Positions 7,820 to 16,291 of a stretch of 64,000 nucleotides of DNA are shown in pieces. The position numbers and the translations under genes were made by a program. Each line of letters starts with the position of its first letter. Position 1 is the stretch's first letter. The DNA comes from Muribaculaceae bacterium (GTDB lineage Bacteria > Bacteroidota > Bacteroidia > Bacteroidales > Muribaculaceae), in NCBI GenBank assembly GCA_017548365.1, contig JAFZAC010000007.1:62001-126000 (forward strand), given 5' to 3'. A model generated the notes under the pieces. The model searched no databases, was not told the DNA's origin, and saw only the letters and a program-made list of their open reading frames with translations.

Positions 7820-8959
7820 TTATTTAAATAAATGACCAGCAATCACCATGCGCTGAACCTCGGATGTACCTTCGTAAATCTCGGTAATCTTGGCGTCGCG
7901 CATCATGCGTTCTACAGGATACTCACGAGTATAGCCATAACCTCCATGGAACTGAACAGCTTTGGTTGTCACTTCCATAGCAGTCTCAGCAGCAAAGAGC
8001 TTAGCCATAGCAGCATCGGCACTGTAAGGTATGCCATTGTCCTTTTTCCAAGCTGCGCTGCGCACAAGCAAGCGAGCGGCCTCGACCTTAGTCTTGAGGT
8101 CGGCCATTTGGAACTGAGTGTTCTGGAACTTGGCGATAGCACGTCCAAACTGCTTGCGCTCCTTGGTGTACTTAACCGTCTCGTCCATAGCGCCCTGAGC
8201 GATACCCAGTGCTTGCGAAGCGATACCAATGCGACCACCATCAAGAGTCTTCATAGCAATGCCAAAGCCCTTGCCTTCGGCACCCAGCAAATTCTCTTTA
8301 GGAACCTCGCAGTTCTCGAAAATAAGCTCGCAGGTAGCACTACCGCGGATACCCATCTTCAACTCCTTCTTGCCAATCGAAAAACCAGGCATATCGCGCT
8401 CAACAATAAATGCCGAGATACCCTTGGTGCCCTTTGACTTGTCGGTCATCGCCATAACGATGAAAACATTAGCATAGGAAGCGTTGGTAATGAAAATCTT
8501 GGAGCCATTGAGAATCCATTTGTCGCCAGCATCAACGGCCATAGTCTGCTGCATAGCGGCATCGGTACCGGCATTAGGCTCGGTAAGACCAAAGGCGCCA
8601 ATCCATTCACCCGAAGCGAGCTTAGGCAAGTATTTCATCTTCTGCTCCTCGGTACCGTGCTCCAAGATAGGAGCCATGCACAGCGAAGTGTGAGCCGAGA
8701 GCACAACGCCTGTAGTAGCGCAAACTCTCGAGAGCTCCTCAACTGCCATGATGTACATCTGCACAGTGCCACCGGCACCGCCGTACTGCTTGGGCACGGG
8801 AATACCCATAATGCCCAGTTTACCCATCTTCTCTACTGTCTCGATGGGGAAACGTTCCTGCTCATCAACCTCGGCTGCCAGAGGTTTCACCTCTTTTTCG
8901 GCAAACTCGCGAATCATCTGCAAGAACAGTTGTTCTGTCTTAGAATAACTGAAATCCAT
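7820..8959 (-). CDS. bcd: Butyryl-CoA dehydrogenase (short-chain acyl-CoA dehydrogenase)
   Basis: A 379-residue acyl-CoA dehydrogenase that reduces crotonyl-CoA to butyryl-CoA with electrons from EtfAB. The FAD and substrate motifs are complete: FGLTEPNAGTDAAMQQT, WILNGSKIFITNASYA, RKQFGRAIAKFQ and QFHGGYGYTREYPVERMMRD. The catalytic base is Glu363 in IYEGTSEVQ near the C-terminus, the position used by short-chain enzymes. Together with etfB and etfA directly downstream it forms the reduction module for crotonyl-CoA made by Kal or Crt. Confidence 0.95.
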   Translation of the reverse strand: MDFSYSKTEQLFLQMIREFAEKEVKPLAAEVDEQERFPIETVEKMGKLGIMGIPVPKQYGGAGGTVQMYIMAVEELSRVCATTGVVLSAHTSLCMAPILEHGTEEQKMKYLPKLASGEWIGAFGLTEPNAGTDAAMQQTMAVDAGDKWILNGSKIFITNASYANVFIVMAMTDKSKGTKGISAFIVERDMPGFSIGKKELKMGIRGSATCELIFENCEVPKENLLGAEGKGFGIAMKTLDGGRIGIASQALGIAQGAMDETVKYTKERKQFGRAIAKFQNTQFQMADLKTKVEAARLLVRSAAWKKDNGIPYSADAAMAKLFAAETAMEVTTKAVQFHGGYGYTREYPVERMMRDAKITEIYEGTSEVQRMVIAGHLFK

Positions 8960-8972
8960 ATAGTAGTTAGTT

Positions 8973-9003
8973 TTCAGAAATCAGAAATCAGATATCAGAT
9001 TAC
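8973..9003. repeat. Short tandem repeat between hbd and bcd
   Basis: Imperfect tandem copies of a 7-8 base unit (cagaaat / cagatat) fill half of the 68-base gap between hbd and bcd. The stretch is A/T-rich and non-coding, and has no hairpin strong enough to call a terminator. Confidence 0.5.
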
Positions 9004-9027
9004 TGAATGATTAAGTATTTACTTGAA

Positions 9028-9864
9028 TTAATATTTATAGAAACCCTCGCCAGTCTTGCGGCCTAGAAGGCCAGCACGAACCATCTTTCTCAGCAATGGA
9101 TGAGGACGATACTTGGGATCGCCAAACTCGTTGTAAAGCACCTCCATAATGGCGAGGTTCACATCGTTGCCAATGAGGTCGGCAAGTGCCAATGGACCCA
9201 TTGGGTGGTTAGCTCCCAACTTCATGCAGTTGTCAATATCCTCAGCACTGGCAATACCGTCGGCAAGAATGCCAACTGCCTCGTTGATCATAGGGATAAG
9301 GATGCGGTTAACAACAAAGCCAGGAGCCTCGTTTACGGGCACTGGAGTCTTGCCTATCTCGGTAGTAAGGTCGATAATGGCCTTGGCAGTCTCATCACTG
9401 GTGAGCTGACCACGAATCACCTCAACAAGTGCCATGCGGTCGGCAGGGTTGAAGAAGTGGCAGCCAATGAACTGTGCGGGACGGCTAGTGCAAGCAGCGA
9501 TCTCGGTGATTGACAGCGACGACGAGTTGGTTGCAAAAATAGTCTCAGGCTTGCAGATTTTGTCAAGCTCCATGAATACGTCCTTCTTAAGCTGCATATT
9601 CTCAACGGCAGCCTCAATTACGAGGTCAGCGTCAGCAAATGTAGCATAGTCGGTAGTGGTGGTGATGTTGCCCAGCATGGCATCCATCGCGTCTTTAGTG
9701 ATTTTACCCTTCTCTACGAGCTTGTTGTAGCCCTTAGAGATTGAAGCCATCGCCTTCTCAAGGCTGGCGTCGGTACGGCTCTTCATGACCACTGGCATCT
9801 TGGCAGCAAACGCCTTGACGATACCTTTAGCCATTGTTCCGGTTCCAATTACACAAATTTTCAT
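9028..9864 (-). CDS. hbd: 3-hydroxybutyryl-CoA dehydrogenase
   Basis: A 278-residue NAD(P)-dependent dehydrogenase interconverting acetoacetyl-CoA and 3-hydroxybutyryl-CoA. The N-terminus [15 protein letters not shown] is the Rossmann loop, with Ala replacing the usual final Gly of GxGxxG. The family motifs [28 protein letters not shown] and the C-terminal helical domain ending [11 protein letters not shown] are present. In this operon it acts with Crt to turn acetoacetyl-CoA, a product of the AtoDA reaction, into crotonyl-CoA and so into more butyrate. It lies 30 bases after crt. Confidence 0.94.
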   Translation of the reverse strand: MKICVIGTGTMAKGIVKAFAAKMPVVMKSRTDASLEKAMASISKGYNKLVEKGKITKDAMDAMLGNITTTTDYATFADADLVIEAAVENMQLKKDVFMELDKICKPETIFATNSSSLSITEIAACTSRPAQFIGCHFFNPADRMALVEVIRGQLTSDETAKAIIDLTTEIGKTPVPVNEAPGFVVNRILIPMINEAVGILADGIASAEDIDNCMKLGANHPMGPLALADLIGNDVNLAIMEVLYNEFGDPKYRPHPLLRKMVRAGLLGRKTGEGFYKY

Positions 9865-9894
9865 AGTGTTTTGTTATTTAATGATTATATAATT

Positions 9895-10674
9895 TTATTT
9901 TCCAGTAAATGCTGCTGGGCGTTTATTTAAGAACGCATCCATTCCCTCTTTCTGGTCGGCAGTGGCGAAACATTTGCCAAACAGTTTGCTCTCAAGCTCA
10001 AGAGCTTCGGGAGCATTGAGGTCGTAGTTCTCATTGATACTCAATTTTGCGAGACAGATAGCCACTGGAGCGCAGCCGAGCATCTTCTTTGCCATAGCGA
10101 TAGCCTCGGGCATCAGTTGCTCGGGGTCATAAATAGCGTTAACAAGGCCTATGCGCAATGCCTCTTCGGCACGCACCACCTTGCCAGTATAAATCATCTC
10201 CTTGGCATAACCCTGTCCAATGAGCTTGGGAAGACGATATGTTCCCGAGAAGCCCGGGATAATACCCAGTCCTACCTCGGGTTGACCAAACTTAGCCTTA
10301 TTCGAAGCAATGCGGATATCGCACGCCATAGCAAGTTCACAGCCACCACCCAGTGCAAAACCATTGACGGCAGCGATCACTGGAATTGGCAGCACTTCAA
10401 TCTTGCGGAACACCGCTGCTCCCAGTTTGCCAAACTCGTATCCTTCTTGCTCATCGAGATGCGCCATCTCGCTGATATCGGCACCAGCTACAAACGATTT
10501 CTCGCCATCGCCAGTGATGATGAGTACGCGCGTTGTTGGATCAATGCTGTCGACAAAGTTATCAAGCTCCTTGAGTATGGTAGAGTTGAGCGCATTGAGC
10601 GATTTTGGCGCCGAGATTTTCAGGATGGTTATGCCACCATCGATTTTCTCAATCTTTAGGAAATTGTAATCCAT
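9895..10674 (-). CDS. crt: Enoyl-CoA hydratase (crotonase)
   Basis: A 259-residue crotonase catalysing 3-hydroxybutyryl-CoA to crotonyl-CoA and the reverse. The CoA-ester oxyanion segment SFVAGADISEM (about 62-72) and GGGCELAMACDIR (about 108-120) are intact. The two catalytic glutamates are present, in GGCELA and in QPEVGLGIIPGFSG. Length is typical. It sits 15 bases after atoA and 30 before hbd, forming a crt-hbd pair inside the lysine locus. Confidence 0.93.
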   Translation of the reverse strand: MDYNFLKIEKIDGGITILKISAPKSLNALNSTILKELDNFVDSIDPTTRVLIITGDGEKSFVAGADISEMAHLDEQEGYEFGKLGAAVFRKIEVLPIPVIAAVNGFALGGGCELAMACDIRIASNKAKFGQPEVGLGIIPGFSGTYRLPKLIGQGYAKEMIYTGKVVRAEEALRIGLVNAIYDPEQLMPEAIAMAKKMLGCAPVAICLAKLSINENYDLNAPEALELESKLFGKCFATADQKEGMDAFLNKRPAAFTGK

Positions 10675-10689
10675 ATGAGCTTGTGAGGA

Positions 10690-11349
10690 TTAAATGTCCA
10701 TTGGTTTGAGGTTAGGATCTATGATGAGTGTGGCACCAGTGGCCTCCTGAACCTGCTCAACGGTGAACTCTGGATGCAGCTCACGCAGAACAATTCCCTC
10801 GGGAGTAATGTCCATAACACCCATCTCAGTGATAATCATGTTCACCTGGCCTGCTGCTGTGAGAGGCAGAGTGCACTCTTTCAAAATCTTGTGGTTACCC
10901 TTTTGGGTGTGCTCCATTGTGAGGATTACACGCTTAGCTCCTACAACGAGGTCCATAGCACCGCCCATACCAGGAGCCATCTTGCCAGGGATAATCCAGT
11001 TTGCCAAGTTACCTTTCTCGTCGACTTGCAAAGCTCCAAGGAACGACACATTAACGTGGCCGCCACGGATGATTGCAAAAGAAGTTGCCGAGTCAAAGGT
11101 GCAAGCCCCTGGCTCCAATGTGATGTAGCCACCACCGGCGTTAATCATGTTCTTATCTTCCTCACCCTCGGCAGGAGTTGGGCCCATGCCCATAGCACCA
11201 TTCTCGGTTTGAAGAGTAACTTCTACTCCTTCAGGAAGATAGTTAGGAATCAATGTTGGGATACCAATACCCAAGTTCACTACGTCACCGTCGTGAAGCT
11301 CCTTGGCTGCACGCTTAGCGATGACCTCTCTCATTTCATGTTTATCCAT
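10690..11349 (-). CDS. atoA: CoA-transferase beta subunit (butyryl-CoA:acetoacetate type)
   Basis: A 219-residue subunit of a family I CoA-transferase. The start MREVIAKRAAKELHDGDVVN, the GIGIPTLIPNYL loop and the catalytic glutamate in TENGAMGMG (about 53-61) identify the beta subunit. With AtoD it moves CoA from butyryl-CoA to the acetoacetate released by Kce, giving butyrate and acetoacetyl-CoA. Its alpha partner atoD is not adjacent but is the first gene of the locus, 8.7 kb upstream, with eight genes in between. A 126-base gap separates it from kamE, so an internal promoter is possible. Confidence 0.94.
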   Translation of the reverse strand: MDKHEMREVIAKRAAKELHDGDVVNLGIGIPTLIPNYLPEGVEVTLQTENGAMGMGPTPAEGEEDKNMINAGGGYITLEPGACTFDSATSFAIIRGGHVNVSFLGALQVDEKGNLANWIIPGKMAPGMGGAMDLVVGAKRVILTMEHTQKGNHKILKECTLPLTAAGQVNMIITEMGVMDITPEGIVLRELHPEFTVEQVQEATGATLIIDPNLKPMDI

Positions 11350-11475
11350 AATAGTTACGGTTTATGATATTAATAATATTTTGTTATTTATTCTTCTAAT
11401 TAACGAGTTTACAAGTAAACAAGCTGACGAGACAATAGAATCAAATTTCAACTCTCAACTTTTTACTCTCCACTC

Positions 11476-12264
11476 TTATTTCATGCCGCGTTTCACCATC
11501 TCTTGAACGACAAACGAGGCGACATCGTCGGCATAAGTATTCATACCAAATCCAGCGTCGAAACCAAGCTCCTTGGCGAGCTCGTGAGTAACACGCGCGC
11601 CACCACAGCAGCAAATCATCTTGTCACGCAGGCCCTCGGCCTCCATAAGCTCGATGAAGTTGGTCATGTTCTGAATATGTACGTCCTTCTGGGTTACAGT
11701 CTGCGATACTAGCAGTGCATCAGCATGCAGCTCAATACCACGAGCAATAAACTCTTCGTTAGGTACTTGCGATCCCAAATTGTAAGCCTCAATCATCTCA
11801 TAGCGCTCCAAGCCGTAGTGGCCTGCATAGCCCTTCATGTTCATGATGGCATCGATGCCCACTGTGTGTGCATCGGTCCCTGTCGAAGCTCCCACAATCA
11901 CAATCTTGCGACCGATGTTTTCCTTAATATATTCATCGGTCTCATACATATCCATCGTGTTAGACTCAACCTTGGGGACATATATATTGGTGTAGTCCAC
12001 CGTGTGTGTGCAGCTACCATAGCAGTTCAAGAAGGTAAAGCCAGGTGTGAGTTCCTGGTAGAAGACCACGCTGGGGTTCTCGAAACCCATCTTGCGCATC
12101 AACTGCTTAGCAGCCTCAACAGCCTCGGCGCCACAAGGCACTGGCAGGGTGAAACTGAGCTGCACCTTGCCGTCGTTCATAGTGTCGCCATAGGGTTTTA
12201 TCTTCGATAAGTCTAAAGTTTTGTCAAAATCCTTAGCTTCCATTGAATATAGTCCTTCGCTCAT
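11476..12264 (-). CDS. kamE: Lysine 5,6-aminomutase beta subunit (B12-binding)
   Basis: A 262-residue small subunit of the adenosylcobalamin- and PLP-dependent lysine 5,6-aminomutase, which converts beta-lysine to 3,5-diaminohexanoate. The cobalamin motif DAHTVG places the axial ligand at His133. The lysine that forms the internal aldimine with PLP is Lys144, in NMKGYAGHYGLERY. Both fall at exactly the numbers known for the Clostridium sticklandii enzyme. A further GGARVTHELAKELGFDAGFG segment completes the Rossmann B12 domain. It lies 19 bases after kamD. Confidence 0.96.
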   Translation of the reverse strand: MSEGLYSMEAKDFDKTLDLSKIKPYGDTMNDGKVQLSFTLPVPCGAEAVEAAKQLMRKMGFENPSVVFYQELTPGFTFLNCYGSCTHTVDYTNIYVPKVESNTMDMYETDEYIKENIGRKIVIVGASTGTDAHTVGIDAIMNMKGYAGHYGLERYEMIEAYNLGSQVPNEEFIARGIELHADALLVSQTVTQKDVHIQNMTNFIELMEAEGLRDKMICCCGGARVTHELAKELGFDAGFGMNTYADDVASFVVQEMVKRGMK

Positions 12265-12283
12265 ATCTTGTGTCTCCTATTTT

Positions 12284-13840
12284 TTAACGTTTACCTTTCA
12301 TTAGTTCAATAAATGGATTCAAGTAGTTGGCGCCCTTCATAGTCACGCCTACTAGACCCTTACCACCGTTCTTGGGACGCTTAACATCGCCAAATATACC
12401 TTTCTCTAGCGCTGTAAACAAGCCCTCCTTTGTTATGTCCTCGAGAAGCTTGATTGTGTTGCCCAGAACTTCTTTCACGCGATTGCGGCAGATACCACCC
12501 TCCTTGAACTCCATCTCGTCACCAATGCTCTTCATATTGTTGAAGATGTACTTGGCGTTCTCAATTGAGAGATAGCGGTCGCTCATGAATGGGGTATGAA
12601 TTGCCTCGGTAGGCATACCCAGCAACTGGATGCCCTGATGAGTCCATATACCAATCATGTTAAATAGAGCGTCCTGGATGTGACCACGGAAAATATTACC
12701 TGTCATGAACTTGGTGGGAGGCATATACTTGAGAGTAGCCTTAGGGAAGATTTCACGAGTCATCTGCGCCTGCGCAAGTTCCAGTAGGAAGCCGTTCTCA
12801 AGCATAGGATCCATCTCAAAGGCGTGTCCAAGGCCCATCTGCTCCTCGGGCAATCCTGCCATGAGAGCAAGCTGCTCATTGATGAGGTCGCTGGCAAGCA
12901 CGGTGTGAGCAGCCTCAACTGCATCGGCAGTAGTGAGGTAGTTGTCCTCGCCGGTATTGATGATAACGCCTGCAAAACCATTGATAATGCGGCTCATATA
13001 CTGGTCGATGAGCGTGCGCTGCATGTTGATGTCACGGAAGAGGATGCCGTAGAGTGCGTCGTTGAGCATCACATCAAGACCCTCGAATGCACCCATAATA
13101 GCAATCTCGGGCATACACAGACCTGAGCAGTAGTTACACAGGCGAATGTAGCGCCCCTGTTCCTCACCAACTTCGTCGAGTGCCTTGCGCATTATGCGGA
13201 AGTTCTCCTGAGTTGCAAAAGTACCTCCAAAGCCCTCGGTAGTGGCGCCGTAAGGAACATAGTCGAGCAGACTCTGTCCAGTGGTACGAATCACGGCAAT
13301 AACGTCAGCGCCTTGACGGGCTCCTGCCTGCGCTTGAACTACATCCTCATATATGTTACCCGTTGCCACAATTATGTAGAGATAAGGCTTGGGGCCCTCC
13401 CCTATTGTCTCAAGATAATGCTCTCGGCGGGCACGGCGGGCACGAATGCGAGCCATACTCTCGTCGATGACAGGTTGCAGCACATCGGCAATCTGCTTAG
13501 GGTCGGTAGTTACAATTTTGGTGATGTCCAGTTCCTCAGCAGCCACCTTTTCGGCAATCTGCTGTGGTTTGAGACCGGTCTGAATCATGGCGTTGGCGAT
13601 GAAGAACAATGCTCCTTCGCTCAAAACGCCCTTATCTTTCAGCGCCTCCACGACAACGTTTGGCAGTGGCACATCGTTGTCATCCACTCCGTCAATGCCC
13701 ATCAGGCGGCACAGAGTACGCTCTACAGCCACTGTGGTGTATTGCTCCACAAACGACTGTACATCCTGCGCAATCCCCTTGGCCAACCCTCGGGCATATT
13801 CCACTTTCTGGAAATCTAATCCTAATTTACTCTTCTGCAT
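12284..13840 (-). CDS. kamD: Lysine 5,6-aminomutase alpha subunit
   Basis: A 518-residue large subunit, close to the usual 516, forming the TIM-barrel active site of lysine 5,6-aminomutase together with KamE. It starts MQKSKLGLDFQKVEYARGLA, and family blocks such as YIIVATGNIYEDVVQAQAGA, ADVIAVIRTTGQSLLDYVPY and RYIRLCNYCSGLCMPE are readily recognised. It lies 11 bases after the MutS-like gene and 19 before kamE, the same order as in clostridial and fusobacterial lysine fermenters. Confidence 0.96.
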   Translation of the reverse strand: MQKSKLGLDFQKVEYARGLAKGIAQDVQSFVEQYTTVAVERTLCRLMGIDGVDDNDVPLPNVVVEALKDKGVLSEGALFFIANAMIQTGLKPQQIAEKVAAEELDITKIVTTDPKQIADVLQPVIDESMARIRARRARREHYLETIGEGPKPYLYIIVATGNIYEDVVQAQAGARQGADVIAVIRTTGQSLLDYVPYGATTEGFGGTFATQENFRIMRKALDEVGEEQGRYIRLCNYCSGLCMPEIAIMGAFEGLDVMLNDALYGILFRDINMQRTLIDQYMSRIINGFAGVIINTGEDNYLTTADAVEAAHTVLASDLINEQLALMAGLPEEQMGLGHAFEMDPMLENGFLLELAQAQMTREIFPKATLKYMPPTKFMTGNIFRGHIQDALFNMIGIWTHQGIQLLGMPTEAIHTPFMSDRYLSIENAKYIFNNMKSIGDEMEFKEGGICRNRVKEVLGNTIKLLEDITKEGLFTALEKGIFGDVKRPKNGGKGLVGVTMKGANYLNPFIELMKGKR

Positions 13841-13851
13841 ATCACATTATA

Positions 13852-15216
13852 TTATTTATATAGTATTTTCTCTTTCGATGATTTTTCAAGTTCTTCTCTT
13901 GCGAGTGAAATCCACTCGGAGTCGATGCCAAGGCTCTGTGCGATGGTTAGAGCCTCATGAGGCACCTCACCATCGTCAACCTCAACAAGCGAGTAATTCA
14001 TTGAGCCGTTGTCAAAACCCTTCACTCTCAGGCAATGGGCTGTGCCTGGCTCTATATCGTAATGCGTTGTCATAACGAGGCTCATTTGCTTGTTTCCAAG
14101 CACCTTGAGCAACGCCTGTACCAAAGCAGTTCCTTCAGTAGGGTTGGTTGTACGGGCAGGCTCGTCAATCAACGCCAAAATCTTTCTATTTTCGCGTGAT
14201 GCCTTGATAACAGCATCAATGTTCTTCATTTCGGCGGCGAAAGAGGAAAGTCCTCGTTCAATCGACTGCTCGTCGCCAATAAAGAAGTATATTTCATCCT
14301 TGATGGCGATGGTGGCAGCACTTGCCGGAACACCAAAGCCAAATTGGAACAGATACTGGCACAAAGTGAGTGTTTTCAAGACAACAGTCTTACCGCCCAT
14401 GTTAGCGCCAGTTATGAGAGTTGGAGAATCGGCATAACAAATGTCAACAGGTTGGAAAGCCTTACCGCGACGCGCCAGAGCGTCCTTAACCTGAGGATTG
14501 AACATGGCTGTGTAACAGCTGGTGCCATCATTTGTAATTGTAGGCAGGCACAACTCCTCGTCAATTATTTGGCGAGCACGTGCCAAATTGATGTCAACCG
14601 CTGCAAGAGCTACCAAAGCCTGCTCGATATCGTCTACATAAGCATGCAGTTTCTTAGTGAGGTCATGACGCACCGTTTCCTCAATCTCGGCAGCTTTGAC
14701 GAGCAATTCTTCCTGCTGCTCGGGCTGCTGACGCATGCGTTTGCGCAGGTCTTTGAGCTCAGTGCAATAGCTATCATAGATATAGAATGATGCTATTTGA
14801 GTTCCGTCGGGATCAAGGATTTTGATCACATCCTCAAGACATGGAATATGCACTGCATCGATTAAACCATGTTCTTGCAGCATCTTTTTAACCTCGGCAG
14901 CAAGAATAGAAAGATGCTTAACCTCAAAGAGCTCGATGTCGTCGAGCGTCGCCATCTGTCGCAGGTTCTTGATTGTTGTGCGAATGTCCTTCACGCCTTG
15001 AAGTCTGAAAAGCAGCGTAGTTTGATGGGTACGGTCGACATTGTTGACAAATTGGACAAATCGCCGAGTAACGTCATGAGATGCCTCAATCTCAGCGGCA
15101 CTGGTCATCATACTCGAATCGAGCAGCCAGCGACGCGCGAAACCCGACTGCAAATCAAGCTTGTCAAGCATGAACCGCAATTCGCAAGGGGAATCTATGA
15201 CGTTTTTAAGTTGCAT
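13852..15216 (-). CDS. kamC: MutS-like ATPase of the lysine operon, putative aminomutase reactivase
   Basis: A 454-residue protein with a MutS-type ABC ATPase domain at its C-terminus: Walker A TGANMGGKTV (about 266-275), the SSFAAEM motif, Walker B LALIDEPARTTNP, then the His of VMTTHYD. The mismatch-recognition and connector domains of MutS are absent, so a DNA-repair role is unlikely. In other lysine and ornithine fermenters a MutS-like gene sits at this point next to the B12 aminomutase and has been proposed to help protect or reactivate it. By gene order this is the KamC equivalent. It overlaps the stop of the P-loop gene by one base. The reactivase role is inference. Confidence 0.8.
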   Translation of the reverse strand: MQLKNVIDSPCELRFMLDKLDLQSGFARRWLLDSSMMTSAAEIEASHDVTRRFVQFVNNVDRTHQTTLLFRLQGVKDIRTTIKNLRQMATLDDIELFEVKHLSILAAEVKKMLQEHGLIDAVHIPCLEDVIKILDPDGTQIASFYIYDSYCTELKDLRKRMRQQPEQQEELLVKAAEIEETVRHDLTKKLHAYVDDIEQALVALAAVDINLARARQIIDEELCLPTITNDGTSCYTAMFNPQVKDALARRGKAFQPVDICYADSPTLITGANMGGKTVVLKTLTLCQYLFQFGFGVPASAATIAIKDEIYFFIGDEQSIERGLSSFAAEMKNIDAVIKASRENRKILALIDEPARTTNPTEGTALVQALLKVLGNKQMSLVMTTHYDIEPGTAHCLRVKGFDNGSMNYSLVEVDDGEVPHEALTIAQSLGIDSEWISLAREELEKSSKEKILYK

Positions 15217-16271
15217 TAGTTTTTTAACAAATCGTAAACAGGCAGATTTATTGCCTGTGATAACTTATCGCATAGCACCTCGGAATCAAGCACATAACCC
15301 GCAGGCGAGGTGGGGTTGACTGTCACCGCTATGAGCTTGCTGCGCTGCAGCACCTTAATGGTGCCACCCATCTTCTCAAAGAGTCGCAACTGCTGCGGCG
15401 AGACAAAAAACTTTGTAAAATCACGAACTACCAGCTCAACATTGCGCAAGTGCTTGTTCTTGCGAAGTCTCTCAAGGAATGAGTCGACCAACGCGCCTGC
15501 CACATAGATAGTGGCACATTGCTCCATGCCATTAAATTCCACCTGCTGAGAGAGAGAGGTCACTGCCTGCATCTCGTGTAGCAATCCGTCGCTGTCAATC
15601 CACCACATTCCGCTCTCGAGCGGACTCAAAAGAGCGATGTTACTCTCTCTCGTCAAACCAATGTTAATAAGGTCGACCACAAAAGCTGTGCGTTGCACAA
15701 GTTGTGTCATGTTGATGGAATAGGCAGCTCCTGTAGCAAGTATCATCGACTGACTCACCGCTGGCGAAGCCAAACTCAATCTCGACAGAGCCCCATCAAT
15801 AATCACCAAGTCAATGTCGTGGCGTCGTGTGTCACGCATCCAACGACGCAAGCCCTGAGTCGACGAAGGACCCGAGAGCAGTATCTTGCCCTGTGTGAGC
15901 GCCAGTGCTGTCACCACTCGTCCCAAACTTGTACTCTCGTCGCTCACATCAATGAGTTCTGAGACAAGCCTGCGCTGGCGGTAGTGCGCTTCGCTAGTAC
16001 CGAAGTACATACCTTCACGCAACACTATTTCGGGCTTCTGGGTGCGTGTTACCTGGTCGGTGGTCTCTCCATCAATGCCTATTGAAGTTACCGCCACCTT
16101 TTTCTGCTCTAAAGGTAGTCTGGCAAGGACATACTTCAGGCACTCGGTCTTGCCAGTGTTCTTTTGCAACCCGACTATAGACAGGCTGTCACACTTCAAT
16201 ATTTCATCGATGAAAGTCACTATCGCACAACCATCCTCTGCAGGATGGTGATGGAAGTTGACCATCACCAT
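15216..16271 (-). CDS. kamB: P-loop protein of the lysine operon, KamB-like
   Basis: A 351-residue protein with an N-terminal nucleotide-binding loop GLQKNTGKTECL (about 33-44). The spacing is unusual, with five rather than four residues before GK, recalling MobB/SIMIBI-type GTPases with KNSGKT loops. A DLVIIDGALSRLS stretch (about 155-167) is a plausible Walker B. The rest is not recognised. It lies between kamA and the MutS-like gene, the position of kamB in clostridial clusters. A partnership with KamC in maintaining the B12 aminomutase is likely but not shown. A HHH near the start (NFHHHPAEDG) could be a metal-binding or disordered tip. Confidence 0.72.
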   Translation of the reverse strand: MVMVNFHHHPAEDGCAIVTFIDEILKCDSLSIVGLQKNTGKTECLKYVLARLPLEQKKVAVTSIGIDGETTDQVTRTQKPEIVLREGMYFGTSEAHYRQRRLVSELIDVSDESTSLGRVVTALALTQGKILLSGPSSTQGLRRWMRDTRRHDIDLVIIDGALSRLSLASPAVSQSMILATGAAYSINMTQLVQRTAFVVDLINIGLTRESNIALLSPLESGMWWIDSDGLLHEMQAVTSLSQQVEFNGMEQCATIYVAGALVDSFLERLRKNKHLRNVELVVRDFTKFFVSPQQLRLFEKMGGTIKVLQRSKLIAVTVNPTSPAGYVLDSEVLCDKLSQAINLPVYDLLKN

Positions 16272-16291
16272 CTCTGAAGGGACCTCATTTA

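Noticed and set aside
6824..7831. A 335-codon plus-strand frame over etfA and etfB
   Set aside because: It is antisense to two well-conserved genes, has no family motifs and follows from their codon bias.
13852..15216. A DNA mismatch-repair MutS
   Set aside because: Only the ATPase domain region is MutS-like; the mismatch-binding N-terminal domains are missing and the gene lies inside the aminomutase operon.
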